NCBI RefSeq assembly: GCF_013409935.1
Contig: NZ_JACCCO010000002.1
Location: 1,674,001-1,738,000 of the forward strand
Origin: Streptosporangium sandarakinum
GTDB taxonomy: Bacteria; Actinomycetota; Actinomycetes; Streptosporangiales; Streptosporangiaceae
DNA: 64,000 bases
Direction of reading: 5' to 3'
In this document: one piece after another, positions 7,518-15,787 of the stretch
Position numbering within the stretch: the stretch's first letter is position 1
Layout of the letters: every line of letters begins with the position of its first letter
The notes under the pieces: generated by a model
Database searches by the model: none
What the model saw: the letters and a program-made list of their open reading frames with translations, nothing else
What the model was told of the DNA's origin: nothing
Translations under genes and position numbers: made by a program

Positions 7518-7539
7518 CGAAGAAAGAGGAGGAAGCGTA

Positions 7540-8673
7540 ATGTCCTGGGGCCTTTCCAACCTGCCCTACGGGGTCTTCACCCGGAGGGAGGGTGAGACCC
7601 CGCGCGTCGGCGTGCGGTACGGCGACCACGTGCTGGACCTCGCCGCGGCCCTGCACGACGAGGTGTTCGCCACCGGGTCGCTCAACGCGTTCATGGCCCG
7701 CGGCGTCACCGCCTGGCGCGAGACCCGGACGCTGATCCAGAACAGGCTGAGCGACGACCCGGCGGTCACCGCGTATCTCGTCCCGCTCGCGGAGGTGCGG
7801 ATGCATCTGCCGTTCGAGGTGGCCGACTACGTCGACTTCTACTGCTCGCTGGAGCACGCCTCCAACCTCGGCCGGATCTTCCGCCCGGACGACGAGCCGC
7901 TGAAGCCGAACTGGCGGCACCTGCCGGTCGGCTACCACGGCCGGGCCGGGACCGTCGTGCCGTCCGGCACCCCGATCGTGCGGCCCTCCGGCCAGCGCGG
8001 CGCCGGGACGTTCGGCCCCTCGGCACGGCTGGACATCGAGGCGGAGCTCGGCTTCGTCGTCGGCACGCCGACCGGCCTGGGCGAGCGGGCGGGACGCTTC
8101 GAGGACCACGTGTTCGGCGTGACGCTGGTCAACGACTGGAGCGCCCGCGACATCCAGGCGTGGGAGTACGTCCCGCTGGGCCCGTTCCTCGGCAAGTCCT
8201 TCGCCACCTCGGTCTCGCCGTGGATCACCCCGCTGGAGGCGCTGTCGGAGGCCCGGGTCGCCGGGCGGGAGCAGGACCCCGAGCCGCTCGGCTACCTGCG
8301 CCGCGAGCGGCCCTGGGGACTGGACCTGACGCTGGAGGTCCGGCTGAACGGCGAGGTCGTCTCCCGCCCGCCGTACCGGGAGATGTACTGGACGCCCGAC
8401 CAGATGCTCGCCCACATGACCGTGAACGGCGCGAGCCTGCGCACCGGCGACCTGTACGCCAGCGGCACGGTCTCCGGCTCGGAGCCGGACCAGCGGGGCT
8501 CGCTCATCGAGCTGACCTGGAACGGCACCGAGCCGATCAAGCTGGCCGACGGCTCGGTCCGTTCGTTCCTGGAGGACGGGGACACGGTCACCATCTCCGC
8601 GACCGCCCCCGGGCCGGGCGGCGAGGTGATCTCTCTCGGAGAGGTGTCGGGCACGGTCCGGCCGGCCCGGTGA
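7540..8673 (+). CDS. fahA: fumarylacetoacetase
   Basis: The enzyme hydrolyses fumarylacetoacetate to fumarate and acetoacetate, the last step of homogentisate breakdown. The 377-residue protein shows the FAH N-terminal domain (about 1-90) and the catalytic fold after it. Motifs include YVDFYCSLEHASNLG with Asp99, GYHGR with His133, DIEAELGFVVG with metal ligands Glu167 and Glu169, and VNDWSARDIQAWE with Asp199. These match the known metal and catalytic sites. AAAGAGGAGG precedes ATG 7540. It is the last gene of the operon and is followed by two strong hairpins. Confidence 0.95.
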   Translation: MSWGLSNLPYGVFTRREGETPRVGVRYGDHVLDLAAALHDEVFATGSLNAFMARGVTAWRETRTLIQNRLSDDPAVTAYLVPLAEVRMHLPFEVADYVDFYCSLEHASNLGRIFRPDDEPLKPNWRHLPVGYHGRAGTVVPSGTPIVRPSGQRGAGTFGPSARLDIEAELGFVVGTPTGLGERAGRFEDHVFGVTLVNDWSARDIQAWEYVPLGPFLGKSFATSVSPWITPLEALSEARVAGREQDPEPLGYLRRERPWGLDLTLEVRLNGEVVSRPPYREMYWTPDQMLAHMTVNGASLRTGDLYASGTVSGSEPDQRGSLIELTWNGTEPIKLADGSVRSFLEDGDTVTISATAPGPGGEVISLGEVSGTVRPAR

Positions 8674-8677
8674 GCCG

Positions 8678-8705
8678 CCTCGCGCGGACCCCGGTCCGCG
8701 CGAGG
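8678..8705 (+). terminator. first hairpin after the homogentisate operon
   Basis: Perfect 13-bp arms (CCTCGCGCGGACC and its complement) are separated by two bases and begin 4 bases after the fahA stop codon. There is no T-tract, as is common in high-GC actinobacteria. Confidence 0.75.
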
Positions 8706-8710
8706 GGGGA

Positions 8711-8748
8711 GGCCGGATCCCGCGGTCCGCGCCCCGCGGGATCCGGCC
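8711..8748 (+). terminator. second hairpin after the homogentisate operon
   Basis: Perfect 15-bp arms (GGCCGGATCCCGCGG and its complement) surround an 8-base loop. They lie five bases downstream of the first hairpin, so the pair forms a tandem terminator insulating the operon from the NfeD gene. Confidence 0.75.
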
Positions 8749-8760
8749 GCGTCCCGCGGG

Positions 8761-8848
8761 CGCGGCCCGCGCGGCTCAGCCGCGCCCGTACGCGAGGATT
8801 GCGCGGGTCATGGCACGGCGCGCGGCCCGCGCGGTTCGGCCGCGCCCG
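8761..8848. repeat. duplicated small palindromic element, 60-bp spacing
   Basis: A 28-base segment at 8761-8788 recurs at 8821-8848 with two differences (26 of 28 identical). Each copy contains a GCGCGG...CCGCGC hairpin, and the changes fall in the loop, so pairing is kept. It lies between the operon terminators and the NfeD gene. Its role is unknown. Confidence 0.6.
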
Positions 8849-8945
8849 GTGCGGGGACTCCTGACGGCTCGCCGGTCCCGTCATACCGTAGGAGAAGGAA
8901 CCTCTCGGGCATCTCACTCGTTGTAACAAGCAGGAGGGCCGGCGT

Positions 8946-9380
8946 ATGGACGAGTGGACCATCTGGTTGATTCTCGCGGCGGTGCTGGGCATCGCCGAGA
9001 TCTTCACCCTGACCACCGTCCTGGGCCTGCTCGGCGCCGCCGCCCTCTTCACCGCCGCCGCCGCGGGGCTCGGCCTGCCGGTGCCGCTCCAGCTCCTGGT
9101 CTTCGCGGCCGCGTCCGCCGCGGGACTGCTGGGGGTCCGCCCGATCGCCAGGCGCCATCTCCGGCAGCTTCCCCAGAGCCAGCGGTTCGGGGTCCAGGCC
9201 CTCGTGGGTAAGACCGCCTACGTCCTGCGCGAGGTGACCGGCCAGGACGGCCGGGTACGGATCGGCGGGGAGGAGTGGTCGGCCAGGGCCTACGACGAGA
9301 CACTGGTGATCCCGCCGGGGGCGGTCGTGGACGTCATCGAAATCGAGGGCGCGACCGCGCTCGTCTATCCCCGAGAGTGA
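8946..9380 (+). CDS. NfeD-like membrane protein
   Basis: The 144-residue protein is of the short NfeD type. It has two or three hydrophobic segments (about 5-25, 28-48 and 50-68) and then a cytoplasmic OB-fold-like domain (about 85-142; GKTAYVLREVTGQDGRVRIGGEEWSA when read across two segments). ATG 8946 follows AGGAGGGCCGG. The next gene encodes an SPFH protein; the two families are a well known partnership in membrane microdomain organisation and stress response. The 36-base gap suggests co-transcription. Confidence 0.88.
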   Translation: MDEWTIWLILAAVLGIAEIFTLTTVLGLLGAAALFTAAAAGLGLPVPLQLLVFAAASAAGLLGVRPIARRHLRQLPQSQRFGVQALVGKTAYVLREVTGQDGRVRIGGEEWSARAYDETLVIPPGAVVDVIEIEGATALVYPRE

Positions 9381-9416
9381 TCCTCTGACCGACTCACAGA
9401 CTTCCCGGATGTGACC

Positions 9417-10583
9417 ATGGACCCATTGCTGCTCGTCGGCCTCCTCATCGTCCTGTTCGTGGTGTTCACCGTGGCCCGCTCGGTGCGCATCGTCCCGCAG
9501 GCCAGGGCCCGCAACGTGGAACGGCTCGGCCGCTACCACACCACGCTCAAACCGGGTCTGAACTTCGTGATCCCGTACATCGACCGGGTCTACCCGATGA
9601 TCGACCTGCGCGAGCAGGTGGTCTCCTTCCGCCCGCAGCCCGTGATCACCGAGGACAACCTGGTCGTCGAGATCGACACAGTGCTGTACTTCCAGGTCAC
9701 CGACCCGCGGGCCGCCGCCTACGAGATCGCCAACTACATCCAGGCGATCGAGCAGCTCACCGTGACGACCCTGCGTAACGTCATCGGCTCCATGGACCTG
9801 GAGATGACGCTGACCTCCCGGGACACGATCAACAGCCAGCTCCGCGGAGTGCTGGACGAGGCCACCGGCAAGTGGGGCATCCGGGTCAACCGGGTCGAGA
9901 TCAAGGCGATCGACCCGCCCAAGACCATCAAGGACGCGATGGAGAAGCAGATGCGCGCCGAGCGGGACAAGCGCGCCGCGATCCTCACCGCCGAAGGCCA
10001 GCGGCAGTCGCAGATCCTCACCGCCGAGGGTGACAAGCAGAGCGCGATCCTGCGCGCCGAGGGTGAGCGCAGCGCCGCGATCCTCAAGGCCCAGGGCCAG
10101 TCGCAGGCCATCGACGAGGTCTTCCAGGCGGTCCACCGCAACGACCCCGATCCCAAGCTGCTGGCCTACCAGTACCTCCAGGTGCTTCCCGAGCTGGCCA
10201 AGGGCGACAGCAACACGTTCTGGGTGATCCCCAGCGAGGTGACCTCCGCCCTGCAGGGCGTGTCGAAGGCGTTCACCGAGGCGCTGCCGCAGTCGTCCGC
10301 CACCCGGCAGGCTCCGGCCGTCAACGAGGCCGCCGAGCGGGAGATGGCCGCGGCACAGCGGGCCGCGGCCGAGGCGGTCGCGGAGGCCTCCGAGGCCGAC
10401 ATCGGCCCCCGCCAGCTCGGCCCCGGCGCTCCGGCCGCCACCGACCCGCTGGCCGGGCTGAACGAGGAGCGCCCGGCCGCCGCCGTCCGCCGCGACGGCG
10501 CGGGCGGGACCGGCGGGGGCACGGGCGGGACCGGCGCCAACGGCACCGGGGACCCGGCCGGTCCCGCCGGTCCCGGCGCCTGA
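9417..10583 (+). CDS. SPFH/Band 7 (stomatin-like) membrane protein
   Basis: The 388-residue protein has an N-terminal membrane segment (about 2-22) and an SPFH domain (about 24-190). The SPFH domain shows ERLGRYHTTLKPGLNFVIPY, VVSFRPQPVITEDN and RNVIGSMDLEMTLTSRD. A charged coiled-coil follows, with repeated AEG and AIL units (about 190-235). The Ala/Gly/Thr-rich tail after residue 315 is low in complexity. Such proteins oligomerise on the inner face of the membrane and organise lipid domains, often with an NfeD partner such as the one just upstream. A GTG six bases upstream of ATG 9417 is an alternative start. Confidence 0.92.
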   Translation: MDPLLLVGLLIVLFVVFTVARSVRIVPQARARNVERLGRYHTTLKPGLNFVIPYIDRVYPMIDLREQVVSFRPQPVITEDNLVVEIDTVLYFQVTDPRAAAYEIANYIQAIEQLTVTTLRNVIGSMDLEMTLTSRDTINSQLRGVLDEATGKWGIRVNRVEIKAIDPPKTIKDAMEKQMRAERDKRAAILTAEGQRQSQILTAEGDKQSAILRAEGERSAAILKAQGQSQAIDEVFQAVHRNDPDPKLLAYQYLQVLPELAKGDSNTFWVIPSEVTSALQGVSKAFTEALPQSSATRQAPAVNEAAEREMAAAQRAAAEAVAEASEADIGPRQLGPGAPAATDPLAGLNEERPAAAVRRDGAGGTGGGTGGTGANGTGDPAGPAGPGA

Positions 10584-10610
10584 CCCCTCGTCCGCTCCCC
10601 CTTCGGGTTC

Positions 10611-10650
10611 CCGCCCGCCGTACGGCACCGCAGCGCCGTACGGCGGGCGG
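10611..10650 (+). terminator. hairpin after the SPFH gene
   Basis: Perfect 16-bp arms (CCGCCCGCCGTACGGC and its complement) enclose an 8-base loop, starting 27 bases after the SPFH stop. No T-tract follows. Confidence 0.75.
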
Positions 10651-10813
10651 TGCCGTACGGGGGGGGCGGGAATGACCGGGATGATCCCGGGTAGGGAGGC
10701 CCCGTCTTTGCGAGCGTGAAGCAGCGCTGTGGGCGGGTTTAAGAAAAGCGCGATGGACACCTCCGGAGCCGACCGGGCACAGTGCGTAAGGTCGTAACCG
10801 AGGGGGGATCCGT

Positions 10814-11842
10814 ATGAAAGCGCTGGTCAAGGCGAAGGCCGAGCCCGGTCTGTGGTTGATGGACGTACCGGTGCCCGAGGTGAGGCCGGGTGAGGTGCTG
10901 ATCAAGGTGCTGCGCACCGGCATCTGCGGCACCGACCTGCACATCCGGAGCTTCGACGCCTGGGCGCGGCAGACGCTGCGCACGCCGCTGATCATCGGGC
11001 ACGAGTTCTGCGGCGAGGTCGTCGAGGTGGCGCCCGGGGTCGAGGACGTCGCGGTCGGCGACTTCGTCAGCGGCGAGGGCCACCTGGTCTGCGGCAAGTG
11101 CCGCAACTGCATGGCCGGGCGGCGCCACCTGTGCCGCAACACCGTCGGGCTGGGCGTGAACCGCGACGGCGCGTTCGCCGAGTACCTGACGCTTCCCGCG
11201 TCCAACGTCTGGGTGCACCGCACGCCGGTCGACCCCGACGTCGCGGCGATCTTCGACCCGTTCGGCAACGCCGTGCACACCGCCCTGACGTTCCCCATGG
11301 TCGGCGAGGACGTCCTGATCACCGGGGCCGGGCCGATCGGCCTGATGGCCGCGGCGGTGGCGACGCACGTGGGCGCCCGCAACGTGGTCGTCACCGACCT
11401 CAGCCCCGAGCGGCTGGAGCTGGCCCGCAAGCTCGGCGTCTCCCTCGCGCTGAACGTCGCCGAGACCCCGATCGCCGAGGGCATGCGGCGGCTCGGCATG
11501 CGCGAGGGCTTCGACGTGGGCCTGGAGATGTCGGGCCACCCGCAGGCGCTCCGCGACATGATCGCCAACATGACGCACGGCGGGAAGATCGCCATGCTCG
11601 GGCTGCCCGCCGAGGAGTTCTCCGTCGACTTCGCGACCATCGTGACCTCGATGATCACCCTCAAGGGCATCTACGGCCGGGAGATGTTCGAGACGTGGTA
11701 CGCCATGTCCGTGCTGCTGGAGAAAGGCCTCGACCTCTCCCCCGTGATCACCGACCGCTTCTCCCACCGCGACTTCGACGCGGCCTTCGACACCGCCGCG
11801 AGCGGTAAGACCGGCAAGATCATCTTGGATTGGACCGCCTGA
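10814..11842 (+). CDS. tdh: L-threonine 3-dehydrogenase
   Basis: The enzyme oxidises L-threonine to 2-amino-3-ketobutyrate with NAD+. The 342-residue protein is a zinc-dependent medium-chain dehydrogenase. The catalytic-zinc region has Cys38 (GICGTDLH) and His63-Glu64 (GHEF). The structural-zinc cysteines are Cys93, Cys96, Cys99 and Cys107. The NAD-binding motif is GAGPIG (171-176). Its partner kbl follows directly: the last base of the tdh stop is the first base of the kbl start. That fixes the threonine assignment over other alcohol dehydrogenases. Confidence 0.95.
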   Translation: MKALVKAKAEPGLWLMDVPVPEVRPGEVLIKVLRTGICGTDLHIRSFDAWARQTLRTPLIIGHEFCGEVVEVAPGVEDVAVGDFVSGEGHLVCGKCRNCMAGRRHLCRNTVGLGVNRDGAFAEYLTLPASNVWVHRTPVDPDVAAIFDPFGNAVHTALTFPMVGEDVLITGAGPIGLMAAAVATHVGARNVVVTDLSPERLELARKLGVSLALNVAETPIAEGMRRLGMREGFDVGLEMSGHPQALRDMIANMTHGGKIAMLGLPAEEFSVDFATIVTSMITLKGIYGREMFETWYAMSVLLEKGLDLSPVITDRFSHRDFDAAFDTAASGKTGKIILDWTA

Positions 11843-13014
11843 TGTTCGACAACGTCCGCGACGACCTGCGCGTGACCCTCGACGAGATCGCCTCCGCCGG
11901 GCTGCTCAAGCCCGAGCGGGTCCTCACCACCCCGCAGAGCTCCGGCATCGCCGTCGCCGGGGGCGGCGAGGTGCTGAACTTCTGCGCCAACAACTACCTG
12001 GGCCTGGCCGACCACCCCGAGGTGGTCGCCGCCGCCAAGGAGGCGCTCGACCGCTGGGGCTTCGGCATGGCGTCGGTCCGCTTCATCTGCGGCACCCAGG
12101 AGGTCCACAAGGAGCTGGAGACGCGGCTGTCGGAGTTCCTCGGCCAGGAGGACACCGTCCTGTACAGCTCGTGCTTCGACGCCAACGGCGGCGTGTTCGA
12201 GACGCTGCTCGACGACCGCGACGCGGTGATCTCCGACGCGCTCAACCACGCGAGCATCATCGACGGCATCCGGCTGTGCAAGGCCCGCCGCCTGCGCTAC
12301 GCCAACCGCGACATGGCCGAGCTGGAGGCCCGGCTGAAGGAGGCGTCCGACGCCCGGCGCAAGCTGGTCGTCACCGACGGCGTCTTCTCCATGGACGGCT
12401 ACGTCGCCCCGCTGCGGGAGATCTGCGACCTGGCCGAGCGGTACGGCGCCATGGTCATGGTGGACGACTCCCACGCGGTCGGCTTCGTCGGCCCCGGCGG
12501 CCGGGGCACCCCCGAGCTGCACGGCGTGATGGACCGGGTGGACATCATCACCGGCACCCTCGGCAAGGCGCTCGGCGGGGCCAGCGGCGGCTACGTCGCC
12601 GCCCGCCGGGAGATCTGCGCGCTGCTGCGCCAGCGCTCGCGCCCCTACCTGTTCTCCAACTCCCTCGCCCCGGTGATCACCGCCACCTCGCTGCGCATCC
12701 TCGACATGATCAGTGGTGACAGCGACGCCCGGGACCGGCTGCGCGCCAACACCGAGCGGTTCCGCACGAAGATGACCGAGGCGGGGTTCGACATCCTGCC
12801 CGGCGACCACCCCATCGTCCCGGTGATGATCGGCGACGCCGCCGAGGCCGCGGCGATGGCCGAGCGGCTGCTGGAGCGGGGCATCTACGTGATCGGCTTC
12901 TCCTACCCGGTGGTGCCGAAGGGCCAGGCCCGTATCAGGGTCCAGCTCTCGGCGTCCCACTCGGCCGAGGACGTGGACCGCGCGGTCGAGGCGTTCATCG
13001 CCGCCCGCGGCTGA
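11842..13014 (+). CDS. kbl: glycine C-acetyltransferase (2-amino-3-ketobutyrate CoA ligase)
   Basis: The enzyme cleaves 2-amino-3-ketobutyrate with CoA to glycine and acetyl-CoA, completing the two-step threonine pathway with tdh. The 390-residue PLP-dependent protein belongs to the alpha-oxoamine synthase family. The PLP lysine is Lys242 in [15 protein letters not shown], and [13 protein letters not shown] carries the aspartate that contacts the pyridine ring (about Asp208). [10 protein letters not shown] holds the ring-stacking histidine (about His136). ATG 11842 overlaps the tdh stop by one base. A TTG twelve bases upstream in frame is a less likely start. Confidence 0.95.
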   Translation: MFDNVRDDLRVTLDEIASAGLLKPERVLTTPQSSGIAVAGGGEVLNFCANNYLGLADHPEVVAAAKEALDRWGFGMASVRFICGTQEVHKELETRLSEFLGQEDTVLYSSCFDANGGVFETLLDDRDAVISDALNHASIIDGIRLCKARRLRYANRDMAELEARLKEASDARRKLVVTDGVFSMDGYVAPLREICDLAERYGAMVMVDDSHAVGFVGPGGRGTPELHGVMDRVDIITGTLGKALGGASGGYVAARREICALLRQRSRPYLFSNSLAPVITATSLRILDMISGDSDARDRLRANTERFRTKMTEAGFDILPGDHPIVPVMIGDAAEAAAMAERLLERGIYVIGFSYPVVPKGQARIRVQLSASHSAEDVDRAVEAFIAARG

Positions 13015-13023
13015 CCCCCCGCC

Positions 13024-13110
13024 CGGCCCGTTCCCGCGCTCCGTTCCGTCCTCGCGCTCCGGCCCGTTCCCGCGCTCCGGCCCGGGAGCGGGCCCGCGGC
13101 CGGCGTTCCG
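13024..13110. terminator. repeat and hairpin region between convergent kbl and response regulator
   Basis: CGGCCCGTTCCCGCGCTCCG occurs at 13024-13043 and again at 13060-13079. The second copy runs into GGGAGCGGGCC, which can pair with GGCCCG and CGCTCC upstream to make a bulged hairpin. It is a plausible terminator for the two convergent genes, though less clean than others in the window. Confidence 0.4.
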
Positions 13111-13148
13111 GAACGGCGAGGGGCGACCGGCCGGGGAACAGACCGGCA

Positions 13149-13838
13149 CTACGCGCCGAGATAGGCCAGGACCGCCGCGACCCGCCGATGACTGTCGGGA
13201 CTGTTCTCCAGCCCCAGCTTCATGAAGATCGCGTTGACGTTCTTCTCGACGGCGGAGACCGACAGGTGGAGCGCGCGGGCGATGCCGCCGTTGGACCTGC
13301 CGTGGGCCATCTCGCGCAGCACGTCGCGCTCGCGCGGGGTCAGCTCCTCCCCCCGGTGACCCCGTACGGCGCGGCGGGCCATCAGGGCCTCCACGACCTT
13401 GGGGTCGATGACCGAGCCGCCGCCGGCCACCGCCCGCACCGCGCCGAGAAGCTCCTCCAGATCACCGACGCGGTCCTTCAGCAGGTAGGCGAAGCCCTCG
13501 GCGCCGTGCTTGAACACCTCGAAGGCGTAGAGCGCGTCGGAGAACTGGGAGAGCACCACGACACCGGTCGCCGGGTGGTCGGCGCGGATCCGGTGGGCCG
13601 CGTCGATGCCCTCGAAGCCCGGCCGGAACGGGCCGCCCGGCATGCGGATGTCGGTGATGACCACGTCCGGCCGGAGCCTGCGCACGGCGTCCAGCAACTC
13701 GCCGGCGCTGCCCACCGCCCCGGCGACGACCGCCCTCCCGGACGTCTCCAGCAGTCTCCGGACGCCCTCGCGGACCAGGTAGTGGTCGTCGGCGACGACG
13801 ACCCTCGGCCGCCCCTCGACCCGCTCCGGCTCAGTCAT
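13149..13838 (-). CDS. NarL/LuxR-type response regulator
   Basis: The 229-residue protein has a receiver domain with acidic residues Asp17/Asp18 and the phosphoacceptor Asp63 (ITDIRMPGG). A LuxR-type helix-turn-helix lies at about 165-225 (ELTPRERDVLREMAHGRSNG and the following recognition helix). Its ATG at 13838 lies inside the end of the upstream histidine kinase gene, giving an 8-base overlap, so the pair is translationally coupled. It probably controls the divergent secreted beta-lactamase-fold protein or its own operon; the palindrome at 15625 is a candidate site. Confidence 0.92.
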   Translation of the reverse strand: MTEPERVEGRPRVVVADDHYLVREGVRRLLETSGRAVVAGAVGSAGELLDAVRRLRPDVVITDIRMPGGPFRPGFEGIDAAHRIRADHPATGVVVLSQFSDALYAFEVFKHGAEGFAYLLKDRVGDLEELLGAVRAVAGGGSVIDPKVVEALMARRAVRGHRGEELTPRERDVLREMAHGRSNGGIARALHLSVSAVEKNVNAIFMKLGLENSPDSHRRVAAVLAYLGA

Positions 13839-15588
13839 GGGCCGGCACCCAGGCTTGCACCCTCGTCCCCTCTCCCTTCGCGCTCGCCACGTCCAGGCCG
13901 CCGCCGAGCGCGGCCAGCCGGTCGGCGAGGGCCACGAGCCCGCGCCGGGTGACCGTCCCCGGGTCGAAACCCTCACCGTCGTCGGCGACCGTGACCCCCA
14001 GCCGCCCGCCGGACAGCGTCAGCCGTACGTCCACGGTGGAGGCCCGGGCGTGCTTGAGCGTGTTGGCGAGCGCCTCGCTCACGGTGAAGTACAGCGCTCC
14101 CTCGACCTCGTCGGGAAAGCGTCTCACACGCGACTCCGGGTCGACGCGCACCGTCGAGGGCACCGGCAGGCGCGAGCAGCGCTCCTCCAGGGCCTCGGCC
14201 AGCCCGCCCTGGCTGAGCACCGACGGGTGGATGCCCGCCGCCAGCTCCCGCAGGTCGTCGAGGGTCTGCCGGGCCTGGTCCCGCAGGAGCGTCAGCGTCT
14301 CGGCGTCCCCTCCGGTGGCCCTGGCCAGCTCCAGTCCGGCGATGAGCGCGACGACCTCCTGCTGCACGCCGTCGTGGATGTTGCGCTCGATCCGCCGCCG
14401 CTCGGCCTCCTGCGCGTTGACCAGCCGGGCGGCCAGCCCCGCGCTCTGGATCGCCAGCCCGACCGGTACGGCCAGCGCCCGCAGCAGCCGCCGGTCGTCG
14501 CGGGTGAGGCCGCCGTCCCGGGGCCCACAGGCGATGTGTCCCTGCCCGGCGGGGACGGTCAGCTCCGGCTCGCCCTCCTCCGCACCCGCCACGACCCGGG
14601 TGCCGTCGGCGAGCGTGACGGCCGCCCACCGGACGTCCAGGCCCGCCCGCACGGCCTCGGCCAGCCGCTCAAGCAGCTCGCCCGGCTCCGCCTCCTCCAG
14701 GCCGGGCGCCAGCTCCGAGAGCAGCTCGTCCACCGTGGGCCGCAGGTCGAAGACGAGGAAGAAGCGCGATCCCCGGACGCCCACCCGGATGTCGAGCAGG
14801 TTGTGCCGGAACACGGCCACCCCGATCACGGCGGGCAGCGCGCCCAGCAGGGGCATGACGAGGACTCCGGTCGCCGTCGACTCCGTGATGATGGAGAACG
14901 TGCCCAGCAGGAACCCGCCGAGGGTGACGGCGAGCCCGGCGGCCATCCAGCCGAGCCGGCGGCGCTCGGGTCCGGAGGCGCGACGGGTGCGCGCCGCGAG
15001 GGAGCCCAGCACCGCCAGCGCCGTGCCGAACACGGTCAGCTGCCCCAGTCCGGCCAGGCCCGCCACGACCAGCGCGCCCGGCCCGGTGACGCCGAGCGGG
15101 TTGCCGAGCGGCGAGATGACGTAGACGTCCTCCGGGAACAGCAGCACCCCCAGCCAGTGCGCGGCGATCGCCACCCCGGCGATCCAGGCCGCCACCCGCC
15201 AGCGCCGCGAGGGGAGCCGCCCGTCCGGGAAGAACAGCGGGACGAACACCCACGAGAGCCCGTAGAAAGGCGCGAACAGGGAGGACAGCAGGACGGCGAG
15301 GACGAGCGTCGGCATGGGCCGTCCCGCGCCCGCGGAGACGAGGAGGCCGACCCCGAGGGCTCCCAGGCCCAGGCAGTCCGCGGTGGCCAGGAGCAGCCAG
15401 CCGTAGAGGTTGTCCGGCCGCCGGTGGGCGACGAGCCAGCCCAGCGCGGGCAGCGGCAGCCCCAGCGCGACGAACGTCAGCTGGGCGAGTGGCGGGCTGC
15501 CCTCCAGCACCGTGCCGGTGACGATGCCGAGGATCGCCACCGCCGCCATGGAGGCGGCGAGGACGCGGGTCGGGGTCGGGGAGAGCAC
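13831..15588 (-). CDS. NarL-family sensor histidine kinase
   Basis: The 585-residue membrane sensor has six or more hydrophobic segments between about residues 8 and 262. A GAF-like linker follows (about 285-385). The HisKA_3 dimerisation segment carries the phospho-accepting histidine (EAERRRIERNIHDGVQQEV, His405), and a HATPase_c domain ends the protein (VADDGEGFDPGT and RVQAWVP). The GTG start at 15588 has no obvious ribosome site; an internal ATG at 15549 is an alternative. The stop overlaps the start of the cognate regulator. The stimulus is unknown; the membrane-embedded input suggests an envelope signal. Confidence 0.9.
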   Translation of the reverse strand: MLSPTPTRVLAASMAAVAILGIVTGTVLEGSPPLAQLTFVALGLPLPALGWLVAHRRPDNLYGWLLLATADCLGLGALGVGLLVSAGAGRPMPTLVLAVLLSSLFAPFYGLSWVFVPLFFPDGRLPSRRWRVAAWIAGVAIAAHWLGVLLFPEDVYVISPLGNPLGVTGPGALVVAGLAGLGQLTVFGTALAVLGSLAARTRRASGPERRRLGWMAAGLAVTLGGFLLGTFSIITESTATGVLVMPLLGALPAVIGVAVFRHNLLDIRVGVRGSRFFLVFDLRPTVDELLSELAPGLEEAEPGELLERLAEAVRAGLDVRWAAVTLADGTRVVAGAEEGEPELTVPAGQGHIACGPRDGGLTRDDRRLLRALAVPVGLAIQSAGLAARLVNAQEAERRRIERNIHDGVQQEVVALIAGLELARATGGDAETLTLLRDQARQTLDDLRELAAGIHPSVLSQGGLAEALEERCSRLPVPSTVRVDPESRVRRFPDEVEGALYFTVSEALANTLKHARASTVDVRLTLSGGRLGVTVADDGEGFDPGTVTRRGLVALADRLAALGGGLDVASAKGEGTRVQAWVPAHD

Positions 15589-15624
15589 GGAACGCAGTGT
15601 GGTCCCCCGGGCGGCCGCCGTCTA

Positions 15625-15638
15625 TGAGGTTGTCCTCA
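15625..15638. promoter_or_regulatory. TGAGG-TTGT-CCTCA inverted repeat
   Basis: A 14-bp interrupted palindrome lies between the divergent histidine kinase and the secreted beta-lactamase-fold gene. It is a reasonable binding site for the adjacent NarL-type regulator. Confidence 0.4.
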
Positions 15639-15709
15639 CATCCGCCGGTGGACGGCCGCACCCCGCAAGCCGGTGGCTCGCCGGATACCCCCGCCCGGCG
15701 CGCCCTTCC

Positions 15710-15715
15710 TAGCGT
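15710..15715 (+). promoter_or_regulatory. candidate -10 box TAGCGT
   Basis: TAGCGT in the context TTCCTAGCGTGAGG matches the actinobacterial -10 style and lies 73 bases before GTG 15788. No convincing -35 is visible, which fits activator control. Confidence 0.35.
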
Positions 15716-15787
15716 GAGGGCCACGGCCGCCACCGTGGCGGTGGCGGCGGACCGCAGCCTTTGAAGCAGCCCATGAAGGAGACCTCC

